From Selaginella moellendorffii (taxonomy: Eukaryota > Streptophyta > Lycopodiopsida > Selaginellales > Selaginellaceae), in contig NW_003314299.1 of assembly GCF_000143415.4 (NCBI RefSeq), positions 1 to 64,000 of the forward strand: a DNA stretch of 64,000 nucleotides, written 5' to 3'. A program made the position numbers and the translations under genes. Below, piece after piece: positions 55,111 to 64,000 of the stretch. The notes below the pieces were generated by a model. The model made no database searches. It was not told the origin of the DNA and saw only the letters and a list, made by a program, of their open reading frames with translations. The first letter of the stretch is position 1. The number at the start of each line of letters is the position of its first letter.

Positions 55111-57095
55111 ATCGCTCGCCGGATGTCAACCACATCATGCTCCCGGGCCTCCTCCAGAGCTGCGGCAAGATGCGCGCTCTCGACCAGGGCCGCAAGCTCC
55201 ACGCCTACCTCGCCAAGCACGGCCTCGATCGCGAGCTCGTCCTGGGGAACTTCCTCCTCGACATGTATGGCAAATGCGGCTGCGCGGCCGACGTCGTGGA
55301 TCTCTTCCACCGCATGCGCGACCGCAATCTCTTCTCCTGGACGGCGCTCATCGCCGCGCACGCGCACAGCAACGCCAAGAAGGCCGGCGCCGCGGCAGTG
55401 CTCGCGAACAGCCGCGAGGCGCTCAAGCTCTTCTCGCGGCTCCAGATGGAGGGGCTCAAGCCGGATCGCGTCGTCTTCGTGCACGTCCTCTCGGCGTGCT
55501 CGGATCCCTCGCTGGCGGCGCAGGGGCGGGCGATCCACCGGATGATCGTGGAGGAGACCGATCTAGCGAAGAACACGCTCGTCAACAACTCGGTGCTCAA
55601 CATGTACGCGCGATGTGGGCGAATGGATGCCGCCTGGCGGCATTTTGAGAGCCTGGAGGAGAAGAGAGACGCGGTGTCCTACACGACGATGATCAATGCC
55701 TGCGCTGGAAGTGGGCGATTCCGCGAGGTGCTCGAGGTCTTCTCGCGGATGGAGGCCGCCGGGATGGAGCCCAACAACATGTCGCTCGTCACGGTGCTCA
55801 GCGCCTTCGCGAAAGTTGGCAACCTCCACCTCGCCGCCAGGATCTTCGCGCGGACGGACAGGAGCTACATCTTCCCCTGGAACGCGATGATCGCGGCCTA
55901 CGTCCAGCACGGGGACAGCCGCCAGGCGATCCGGCTCTTCGACGAGCTCCTGGCGCGGAGGATCGAGCCCAACAGCGTGACGCTCATGGAAGTCCTGGAC
56001 GCCTGCGCGAGCCTGGCGGCGCTCAGGGACGGCAAGCGCGTCCACGCCATCGCCAGGGATCACGGAGTGGATTCGGAGGTGGCGGTGGCCACCGCGATCG
56101 TGGACATGTACTCCAAGTGTGGCTGCTTGGACGAGGCGGTGGAGGCGTTCGCTCGGATCGAGCGACACGACACCGTCTCCTGGACTGCGATGCTCGCGGC
56201 ATTTGCCCAGCACGGGCATATCGATCGAGCGCTGGCAACGTTCCAGAGAATGCAAGAGCAAGGCCACAAGCCCAACTACGTCACCTTCGTCCATCTCCTC
56301 AGCGCTTGCAGCCACAAGGGGCTCGTCGAGGAGGGCCGCAAGTACTTCGATCTCATGACCGCGCGCTATGGCATCGCTCCAGACGCCCAGCACTACGCGT
56401 GCATGGTGGATCTCCTGGGACGCGCCGGCTACCTCGACGAGGCGGAGGACTTTCTCAACAGGATGCCGGGAGCTCCACACGCCGCGGTGCTCAAATCGCT
56501 ACTCTCGGCGTGCCGGAGCTACAAGGACGTGGACCGCGGCGAGAGGATCGCCAAGAGGATGCTCGAGAGTTTCTGGGACGAGTCCATGCCTTACGTGGTG
56601 CTGGCGAGCATCTACCGCGCGGCCGGGAAGTGGGAGGAGGCGGCCAGGATCCGGAGCCTCATGGTGGAGCGCGGCGTGAGGAAGGATCCGGGGCGCAGCG
56701 CGATCGAGGTGGAGGGGAGGGTCTTCGAGTTCGTGGCCGGGGACATGAGCCACGTCCAGATGAATCCCATCCGGGCCAAGCTCCAGGAGCTGAGCAGCGC
56801 GATGAAGGAGGCCGGTTATGTTCCAGACACCTCGCTCGTTCTCCACGACGTTGCCGAGGAGGAGAAGGAGCAAGTTCTTCTCTGGCATAGCGAGAAGCTG
56901 GCGGTGGCGTTTGGGCTGCTCAACACCCCGGCCGGGAGCCCGATCAGAGTGATCAAGAACCTCCGGGTTTGCAAGGACTGCCACGACGCCGCCAAGCTCA
57001 TCTCGGCGATCGAGCAGCGGCGGATCGTGTTCCGGGACTTGAGCCGGTTCCACCACTTTGAGAACGGGGTGTGTTCCTGCGGGGATTACTGGTAG
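54963..57095 (+). CDS. DYW-type PPR protein (organellar C-to-U RNA editing factor)
   Basis: 710 residues, single exon, very GC-rich. It starts MSMLLARRARQSSIDTRFLA, a basic Ser/Arg-rich leader fitting organelle import. About 13 PLS PPR units follow, such as FLLDMYGKCGCAADVVDLFH, NLFSWTALIAAHAHSNAKKA, DAVSYTTMINACAGSGRFRE and DTVSWTAMLAAFAQHGHIDR. E/E+ motifs (DPGRSAIEVEGRVFEFVAGD) lead to a full DYW domain: HSEKLAVAFGLL, CKDCHDAAKLIS and FENGVCSCGDYW. The deaminase residues (HxE, CxxC) are intact. It probably edits one or a few plastid or mitochondrial sites. Confidence 0.95.
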   Translation: MSMLLARRARQSSIDTRFLARNIQAAAAPQPDRPSDRLAGLAECIARLDDRSPDVNHIMLPGLLQSCGKMRALDQGRKLHAYLAKHGLDRELVLGNFLLDMYGKCGCAADVVDLFHRMRDRNLFSWTALIAAHAHSNAKKAGAAAVLANSREALKLFSRLQMEGLKPDRVVFVHVLSACSDPSLAAQGRAIHRMIVEETDLAKNTLVNNSVLNMYARCGRMDAAWRHFESLEEKRDAVSYTTMINACAGSGRFREVLEVFSRMEAAGMEPNNMSLVTVLSAFAKVGNLHLAARIFARTDRSYIFPWNAMIAAYVQHGDSRQAIRLFDELLARRIEPNSVTLMEVLDACASLAALRDGKRVHAIARDHGVDSEVAVATAIVDMYSKCGCLDEAVEAFARIERHDTVSWTAMLAAFAQHGHIDRALATFQRMQEQGHKPNYVTFVHLLSACSHKGLVEEGRKYFDLMTARYGIAPDAQHYACMVDLLGRAGYLDEAEDFLNRMPGAPHAAVLKSLLSACRSYKDVDRGERIAKRMLESFWDESMPYVVLASIYRAAGKWEEAARIRSLMVERGVRKDPGRSAIEVEGRVFEFVAGDMSHVQMNPIRAKLQELSSAMKEAGYVPDTSLVLHDVAEEEKEQVLLWHSEKLAVAFGLLNTPAGSPIRVIKNLRVCKDCHDAAKLISAIEQRRIVFRDLSRFHHFENGVCSCGDYW

Positions 57096-57160
57096 AACAC
57101 AGTGAGAGCCTGGTCGAGAAGATTCAAAGGAGCGAAGCATTACGAGTTTATAAGAACCTG

Positions 57161-58434
57161 TCAAGCGCCCAAGAGGCCGGCTCGCTGGTAAACGCACAGG
57201 GGGTGGAGCTCGTGGAGAAACTCCACGTCTTGGAAGCCGCCTACTTGCCTCACGCCCGTCCATCCACGCCGAGCTAGGAAGTCCTTGAAGTTGTCCTCCG
57301 TGAAGAGCGTCTTGTCCTCGGTGGCTCCCGTGAGACGATCGGACTCGTCGTAGAGGCAGACTTTGATCGTCACGCCTGGAAGAGCATTGTCATGGAGAAG
57401 ATCATCGCGAATGATGATAGCTACCTTCGTCCAGGTTGAGAATGTAGCTTCCCAATGGCATGTCGCGATCGATGCTCCACACGACGCCGTCTTCGTCCTC
57501 GAGCCAGAACGCTCGTTTGGTTCTCAGCCGGAAAGCAGCCTTGATCGCCTCTCGGATTGAATCCGGCGAGCCATCGATCCCTACGCGCCTCGTCACGCTG
57601 TTGTATCGGATAGTTATGATCTTTCCAGCGGGCAACGAGCTGCGCTGTGCTCCTCCCGCTACGTAGAGCTTTCCAAGAGTTAGAAGAAGAAAAGAATCAA
57701 ACAAGAAAACGCAAACCTTCTTTCCAGTTCCAGCCGTTTGCTACAGCGAGATCGTTGGAGGAACTGAGATGGTGATTTGCTTCGCTCTCCAGCCTGCTCT
57801 CCAGATTGAACTGGTTTCGCGAAGTAGTAGTGACTGAGAAAGAGAGAAAGAAAAGATCTAGAGATCAAACAAGCGAGGGAACTTCCATACAATCCAAAGA
57901 GAAAGTACCTTTGGGAGAAGTATCCAGTTTGCTGGGACTCTTGTATGGATTTAGCCGGGCTCTCTCGGACAGAAGATCTTCCAGTTCTTTGAAGCAGCCA
58001 ACCTTGTTAGCACTGCCACCTCCACCATTCTTGTCGTGGTGCCTCGCCTTCTTGTACTCCTTGAGCAAATTCCTCCACTTGTCGATACACATTGTGGGCG
58101 ACCTGTCGAATCCCCGCTCCTTCATCTTGCTCGAGATGAGATCCCACAGGTGCTTGTTGGATTTGCTCGTGTTGAACAAGCTGTCCATCTCCCGGCGATG
58201 CGCAATGAGAGCTCGGATCTCCTCCTGGGCCCAAGTCTCGGCTCTCTTCTTTGGGGCCTTGACGTCGTGATCGTCGCACAGATCGCCGGAGCCCAGCATC
58301 AATCCCTGCTGCTGCTGGTGCTGCTGTGGAGAATTCGATCTACGCGTGGCTGCTATCGTCGGTATCGATGGAGCCGGAGCCGCCTCAACGATTTCGGACA
58401 CAGGCCCTCCTCCATTGGCCACACAATCAATCAT
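57161..58434 (-). CDS. Trihelix transcription factor, GT-1 type
   Basis: DNA-binding factor for GT elements in light-regulated promoters. Several exons start at 58434 ([15 protein letters not shown]). Exon 1 holds a Gln-rich stretch and the trihelix domain: [60 protein letters not shown] and [20 protein letters not shown]. Exon 1 ends DTSPK and splices to [20 protein letters not shown]. The C-terminal domain then reads [60 protein letters not shown] and [20 protein letters not shown]. This full-length order matches Arabidopsis GT-1/GT-4. It lies 540 bp from psaL on the opposite strand, a suggestive but untested pairing. Confidence 0.92.
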
Positions 58435-58867
58435 CCTCTCGCCTTGGAAGATTCGCGAGGAAATATCAAGAATCCCCTTCCCTGGAGCAAAATGGAGAGA
58501 CTCCTACCTCCCCGGATCCATCAGCTCCATCCCTGGATGCCCAGAATGCGACCAACGAGGCGGTAACGGCAGCGGCGATCCCTGCGAGAGCAATCCATCG
58601 CTGGATCGGACGAGCAGCGGAGATGCAGATCCATGGCGATCCAAGAACAACGCAGCCGCAGCGTGGAGATCGATCACACTCATCACAGGAAATAGAAGGG
58701 TTAAAAGAAACGAAATGCCGAAGGATATTCCGTCTGTTCCAACTTAAAAATACAGAATATCCTTTGACGGCAGGAGGATATTTATGTTTCATTAGGGCTC
58801 CGTTAATTACACAGAATATCCTTAAGCCCTTTAAGCATATTCCCCCGCCAGCGTGGCGGGCTAGAAG
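58435..58867. other. Divergent intergenic region between the trihelix factor and psaL
   Basis: Contains the 5' UTR/promoter of the trihelix gene and part of the psaL promoter. Two similar short motifs, CAGAATATCCTT near 58752 and 58811, occur about 60 bp apart. A GC-rich inverted sequence CCGCCAGCGTGGCGG lies at about 58846. Confidence 0.4.
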
Positions 58868-58901
58868 CCAATAGGAGCTCGTCTCCTATCCCCGCCTTAT
58901 C
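58868..58901 (+). promoter_or_regulatory. CCAAT box and I-box (GATAAG) upstream of psaL
   Basis: CCAAT is at 58868-58872 and CTTATC (GATAAG on the minus strand) at 58896-58901, within 105 bp of the psaL ATG. I-box motifs are typical of light-regulated nuclear photosynthesis genes. Confidence 0.4.
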
Positions 58902-58970
58902 TCACAGCATTCTATCACAACTTAATCGCAGCCTCTTCTTCTCACCGAGAGTTTTGCTCGAGGATCCGCC

Positions 58971-59713
58971 ATGGCAGCAGCAGCTATGGTGAAAGTTGGA
59001 GCAGCATCGAGCCCGGCAATCGCCCCGCCAAAGTTCTCGCGGCGAGCTCCATCGCCCACTAAGTCAGCCTTCCTGGCGAATCTCAAGCCGCCGGTTGGTC
59101 TCTTCGGCAGTGGCAAATGCAGGAGAAGCGCTCTCGTCGTTCGAGCAGCCAGTGACAAGGTAGAAAACTTTCCCTGGATCATCCTTGCGTTGTGTCGATC
59201 TGATCTCTCTTCCATCTTCCTGTTCTCCAGTACCAAGTGATCGAGCCTCTAAACGGAGATCCCTTCGTTGGCGGACTGGAAACTCCCGTCACTTCCAGTC
59301 CCCTCATCGCCTGGTACTTATCCAACCTTCCAGCCTACAGAACTTCCGTGAGCCCGCTGCTACGAGGCATAGAGGTCGGCCTTGCTCACGGCTTCTTCCT
59401 CGTCGGTCCCTTTGTAAAAACCGGGCCTCTTCGCAACAGTGAAGTTGCCGGAGAGGCTGGCGCGCTCGCGGCAGCCGGGCTCGTTGCCATCCTCTCGGTC
59501 TGCCTCACCATCTACGGCATTGCAACGTTTAAGGAGGGAGCAGCATCAACAGCACCAACGCTTACACTGACCGGACGTAAGAAGGAGGCTGATAAGCTCC
59601 AGACCGCCGAGGGATGGGCCAGCTTTTCCGGGGGCTGGTTCTTTGGAGGTCTCTCCGGCGTTGCATGGGCTTACATCTGCTTGTACGTGTTCAAGATCCC
59701 CTACCCGGTGTAA
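58971..59713 (+). CDS. PSAL: Photosystem I reaction centre subunit XI
   Basis: Nuclear-encoded thylakoid protein that contacts LHCII during state transitions and supports PSI trimer-type contacts in bacteria. Two exons, 58971-59159 and 59231-59713, join SDK/YQVIEP. The product is 223 residues. Residues 1-60 form a plastid transit peptide (Ala/Ser/Lys-rich, ending [10 protein letters not shown]). The mature protein shows [59 protein letters not shown] and [20 protein letters not shown], the usual membrane helices. The gene is complete and ends with IPYPV. It converges with the hydrolase gene on the other strand, 145 bp away. Confidence 0.96.
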
Positions 59714-59858
59714 AAACTTGTCCTTTCAAACATCTTGCGCTTCATGGATTCACTCTCTTTCGTTCCGGAATCCTTGGAGACCTGTACAGGGAAACTGAAG
59801 CAACGTTTCCCACTGATCAGGTGATGTGCATTTGGAAAAAAAAACAAGAGATACCTGA

Positions 59859-62134
59859 TTATTGTAGCATATCGTGTTTCTCGAAGAACTTGAGAATCGC
59901 AGGGAACACCTCCGTTTTTGCCTGTAGAGGAACTTTAGAGAACAAAATCCCTTACTGATAGTGCTGCCGTTTACCGTTCGAGAGACGAGCAGATCATAGT
60001 GACCATAATGCCGATTATGCCGCCCTCCAAATACCTCGTATTTACCTCGTTCCGTAGGTAAAGTGCATACAGTATCTAGAAGAATGCGAACCTGTCATGC
60101 CAGTTCAAAGAAAATCCAGAGTACGTTACCGATAACAGCCGAGGGAGGGCAAACCAGATCCGCATCCCCAGCAATTGCGTAAACTGGGACTTCGGACTTC
60201 GATAACAAGTCTTTGTACATAACATTTCCATCGCGACTCTTAAGACCACCGCGTTGAAAAGCTGTTCTTAGCTGCAAAAGAAGCTTTGCAGGAACCGTGC
60301 CTGAAAGGAAACCATCATCAGCGACAGAATTTGAAATGCGCACGCACTTACAAAAATTATTGTAAACCAGTTTTTTGTAGAGGTCCGGATCCATCATTCC
60401 GCTAGCAGAAACATTATATCCAAGCCATGCCAGTGCATACGGAGGTCGACACACTAGAGGATACACTGCCTGCATTATGGCTCCAAGAGGCACAACTGGG
60501 ACGTTAAGCACTTGCGCTGGATCAGCCTGCACATCGGAAAACCAGAAAGAACAAGGAAAAACCTTAGCAAAAGAGTTGTGACAACCTTGTCTTACCAACG
60601 GCAGAAGCATGTGCAGCGAGGAGTTCGAAGCACTGTAGTCGAGCGATGAAGCTAAAGTGACCGCTGCAGCGATGCCAGAATCCTTTCCTGGGAAGAACTA
60701 CATATTCAAACGATGTCCTACAATTCAAACTCCATACCTTTACTCGCCAAGAGTGCATAGAGAATTATGCCTCCCATGGAATGCCCAACTCCAAGCAGCT
60801 TTCCATCCTTCGGATTACATTTGTTTCGGACGTACTCGATCTGCAAAAATCCGGAGTCATGACGTAGTCAATCAAACAGCTTCCTACCGCAGCTGGGACG
60901 TCTTCTTCGAGGTAGTGATCAAAGTCCCAATCATACTTCACAATAAGGTCCAGGAACTTTTGAAACTCGTCCACTGTTGAAGTGAGCCGCGACTGTAAGT
61001 CTCTCACGCGAGAAACTGAGACCTGTGTCTCCTCCAGAAGTCTAGTGAGCCTGTTACTTAGATCGATGAGCTGAGAAGTAAATGCCGCATTCTTCCTTTC
61101 CTCCAACAGTTTCACCAGCCTATCCTTTATCTCCTGATATCGGTGCGAGAGTTGAGCATCCTCTAAAATGGAAGATAGCTGCTCTGCAAGTCGCGCCGAG
61201 AGAACACGCGATTGCCCTTCATTCACTACCGCTCGTAGCTTTTCCGCAAGCTCCACAACGGTGCTAGATAGCTGCGATGCCGTCTTTGTGATCTCCCAAG
61301 AAGAACTTGACTCTTCGCTAGTGCCAGTTACGCCACCATTTTCTTTCTTGCCTCGTGCTTTCTCCTCCTCCTTTATCGTCGCAGCAACAGCCTCTATCTC
61401 TGGCTCGAGCTTACTCACAGAGGAAGCTAATTGTTCCACGTCTTGCAAGTTGAAAACCTCCGCCCCTTCAGTGCTTCGTGTGTATGTAGCTACTTTGTTG
61501 GGATCACTAGTCTTGAGTTGTTCTTCCTCTTCTTCGTTTTTACTCAACCCGGCAGCTCTCATTTCCAAGATCCACGTATCGAAACCATTGGAACTCATGT
61601 AACGAGCAAAAGAAACCTGTGTAGCAAATTGGTGAGAAGAACGATCGATCAGAACTGGAAGTTCACTCACGCTGGGGTCTAGATCGAATCCAAGCGCGTT
61701 TGTTGCGACACCAGACAGAAGCAAAAGCGGGTGATTCCTCGCGGGCGCCTGCGAGAAAAAGAGAAACAAAGAAAAAGCTACCGCTCGATTCTTCCAGGTA
61801 AAATTTGGAGGCTTACCGATCGAACAGGGAGATATCTCCACAATGCGAGCTTCCACTTGCCACCGGCCACACTGACGTAGTGAAGCTCGTCCCCTGTGCA
61901 CGTATCGGGCTTCTCCTTCAAGAATTCCACCTCTTCCGGCGAGGTAACCTTCCCATCGCTCTCTTTCACCGCTCCATCGCTCTGGCTGCACTGTGCCGAG
62001 CTCGAATTCTTAGTCGGTGACGCAAAGAATCGCAATCCCTCCGCCGCCCGAGCGCGCGCAGCGATCGAGAGCGCTGGTAGGCTCCTTGGTCGCAGAGCGA
62101 TCGCAGCCCCGGAGAATCGCAGCATCATTCCCAA
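59859..62134 (-). CDS. Alpha/beta-hydrolase with long coiled-coil insert, organelle-targeted
   Basis: Multi-exon gene starting at 62134 with an Arg/Ala-rich presequence (LRFSGAAIALRPRSLPALS). The first exon ends YLPVRS and continues APARNHPLLLLSGVATNALG. The hydrolase start (YMSSNGFDTWILEMRAAGLS) is followed by a long charged helical insert of about 200 residues (KLEPEIEAVAATIKEEEKAR, ETQVSVSRVRDLQSRLTSTV). The core then resumes with DFDHYLEEDVPAA and GVGHSMGGIILYALLASKG, giving the nucleophile elbow GHSMG. Later exons carry VYAIAGDADLVCPPSAVIG (acid Asp), GHYDLLVSRT (catalytic His) and the end FPAILKFFEKHDMLQ (stop 59859-59861). All triad parts are present. It matches a plant family of unknown substrate. 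Internal exon borders are approximate. Confidence 0.85.
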
Positions 62135-62379
62135 TGACCTAGAAATGTCCCAGCTCTTGAATCCCCCTGCTCTGTCAAAGCTCTAGAATCTCCCGTGATC
62201 GTTTATATAGGTAAGCCCTAAATGTAAATAGTAAATAGGTAAATAGGAAAAATGATGAGGTAATAAGATGAGGTAACTTTCACCTCGTTTGTCAGAATTT
62301 CTTTGTAAAAAACCATGTTCTGCAAAGAAAAGAATTTTCCAAGTGAGAAACAAAGGAAAGACGCACGCAGATATTAAAC

Positions 62380-63910
62380 TCACAGTAAAAATCGATCCAT
62401 CAAACAAAACCATAGCGATGTTCTGCCAAAGCGAAGAACACGAGCGAAGTTAACGCGAGCTTTGCGAAGAACAAAGACGAGAGCTCGGAGCTTACAGTGT
62501 AAATGGCCAGCTTCGATCAATCCAAGCTCCACATCCTGCGAGGCCGTCCACCCCGGCTCATACGCTTCGAGGAACGCTTGCTTGGCCTTGTTTGGAAGAT
62601 CGTGAGGATGAACCAGCGGCACGCCGCGCGGCCATCCCAGCTCCGCGCGGAGGCTGGAGCACGGACTGTCCAGCGTCGTGAGATGGTTCTCCTCGCAGTC
62701 CTTGAGGTTGCAGAACCGGATCTTCAAGTTCTTCCCCTCGGCAATCTCCTGGACCCTCTCCTTGAGCACCCTCTGCGCTTCCAGCCTCAAGCGCTTCGAT
62801 GGCGCCAGCGGCTTGCCCCGAGAAACCTGCTTTCTTCTCTTGAGCGACTTCATCGGACCTGGAAAGACAAAGATCAAAGAGCGTTCTTTCTCCCAGCTCG
62901 AGAAAAGAAGAACCTTCTTGCTGCGACGGAAACGAGAAGGCCTGCCGCATGCCGATAAGCTGGTCGATGGAGTGCGAGCGCTGCATGAAGTCGTGCACCG
63001 TGACGGACTGCTGGAACGGGCTGGATCCGGCGACTCCTCCCGACGTCGTCAAGCAGTGGAGCAATCCCGTGGCCTTGGGCATGAGCTTGAAAGCCGTGGA
63101 GCACCTCCCATACAAGTGCATATGTGATGAAGAACTCCCGGCCTCGGTCCGGAAGAACGCTGGAGTTACGTGACCCCCGGTGGCCTGGTACAGCGAGAGT
63201 CCGCAGAACAAAACCACGTCCTGGGGGCCGAGACCACCGTCGGCTAAGTGCCACCGCCCATGCATGTCACGAATCTCCAGCCCGTGCTTGTCCGACTTCA
63301 TCAGCGTCACCAATCCTTTATCGGCGTTCTGGTCGTGTCCGTCGTAGATGGTCGCCAGATCCATGGCTCCCGGGTGCTGCAAGCCGGGCCTTCCATGGCA
63401 GGACACCGAGAGAACCGAGCTGGAGACCTCTCCGTTCTTGAGAGGGATGTTGTCTAGGAACTCCGTGAAGGAGAAGCTCCGGAGCTCCAGAACCCAAGCT
63501 ATGGCCTCGAGGATGTGCCGCGAGGCCGTGCCGAGGGTGACGAAGAGCTCCGGAAGTCCTGTGGGTGGAAGCTCGGCGGTGGAGTCCGGCGTCCCTGGGC
63601 GATAGTCGAAAACTTCTTTGGCGAAGTGTGGATCCGAGTAGTAGCCGGCTGTGCGGTGCCAGTTCTGTGAATCCTCCGTGTGGATCGTCTCTGGCCCCGG
63701 CGGAGGGCGCTGGTGGAAGAACATCCGGGCGGAGTCGAGCACGCATCGCAGGAGCGTGCCGTCGCTGGCCGAGAGCTGGATCACCGCGAAGCTATATTTC
63801 TGGAGAGACTGGAAGAGCAGCACCGCGGCCTGCTTGTAGCAATCGCTCGCCAGGCCGTCCGAGGGGACTAGATCGGCGAGGCGGACGCGAGGAACCGGAC
63901 CCGCCGCCAT
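62380..63910 (-). CDS. 2OG-oxygenase-like protein with degenerate iron site
   Basis: Two main exons, from 63910 to about 62914 and from about 62865, joining SFPSQQE/GPMKSLKRRKQ. The N-terminal part (VRLADLVPSD, LFQSLQKYSFAVIQLSAS, ARMFFHQRPPPGPETI) resembles the start of plant 2OG/Fe(II) oxygenases, as does GLEIRDMHGRWHLADGGLGP. Where active members have H-x-D-x-G-x-x-T this protein has NADKGLVTLM, so the first iron His is Asn. The region GGHVTPAFFRTE stands where the second His and the Arg are expected. The second exon is basic (KRRKQVSRGKPLAPSKRLRL). A donor-like GTAAG near 62496 makes the exact 3' end uncertain (62380-62500). Role unknown; the protein may not be an enzyme. Confidence 0.6.
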
Positions 63911-64000
63911 TGCCGATCAGCCGCCTCCCCGCAGCCCCGGGATTTGCAGCGCGGCCGCGGCATTTGCGATTCTTACCATAGAAATCACGCCGCCACGATC

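Overview
The window looks like nuclear DNA of a lycophyte, most likely Selaginella (S. moellendorffii or a close relative). Genes have many short introns of roughly 40-110 bp. There are three large intron-free PLS-type PPR genes, a nuclear psaL gene with a plastid transit peptide, a trihelix GT factor, an L-lectin receptor kinase, and a GT78 mannosylglycerate synthase, an enzyme that is very rare in plants. No tRNA, rRNA or CRISPR was seen. Exon borders were read by eye from GT/AG sites and reading-frame continuity; no transcript data were available.

Layout. 1-5.65 kb: two decayed Ty3/gypsy-like elements on the minus strand, the left one (gag visible, pol outside the window) apparently nested in the other (protease, start of RT, gag and LTR visible). 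5.7-8.65 kb: a C2H2 zinc-finger fragment, a broken isovaleryl-CoA dehydrogenase gene and a small multi-pass membrane protein. 9.3-12.6 kb: a small secreted protein, a 24-bp minisatellite, a secreted GH17 glucanase and a truncated lectin-like copy. 12.8-20.6 kb, all minus: a TPR protein, mannosylglycerate synthase, a kelch/coiled-coil protein and an AT-rich secreted lectin-like gene. 20.8-26.5 kb: a decayed partial PPR copy on plus and its intact relative on minus, separated by an AT-rich gene-poor block. 26.7-32.8 kb: lectin receptor kinase (-), protoporphyrinogen oxidase (+), O-methyltransferase (-). 33-37.6 kb: a large inverted repeat of decayed gypsy gag sequence. 37.7-40.6 kb: a DYW PPR gene and a CCHC zinc-knuckle gene (-). 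40.7-42.4 kb: an AT-rich desert. 42.4-64 kb: a dense gene block with a nucleotide-sugar transporter (-), DPH1 (-) and TPX2-like (+) sharing a short divergent promoter, a SKP1-like protein (-), asparaginyl-tRNA synthetase (+), a second DYW PPR gene (+) with a duplicated 5' end, a GT-1-like trihelix factor (-), psaL (+), an alpha/beta hydrolase with a coiled-coil insert (-) and a degenerate 2OG-oxygenase-like protein (-).

The genes do not form a pathway. They are ordinary plant housekeeping functions (heme/chlorophyll precursor, photosystem I, tRNA charging, diphthamide, spindle, organelle RNA editing) mixed with stress or defence functions (mannosylglycerate, glucanase, lectins, receptor kinase, O-methyltransferase). 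The most notable items are the intron-free GT78 compatible-solute synthase, the AT-rich lectin-like secreted pair, an O-methyltransferase lacking the usual catalytic His, and the dehydrogenase pseudogene whose stop codon falls at the active-site Glu.
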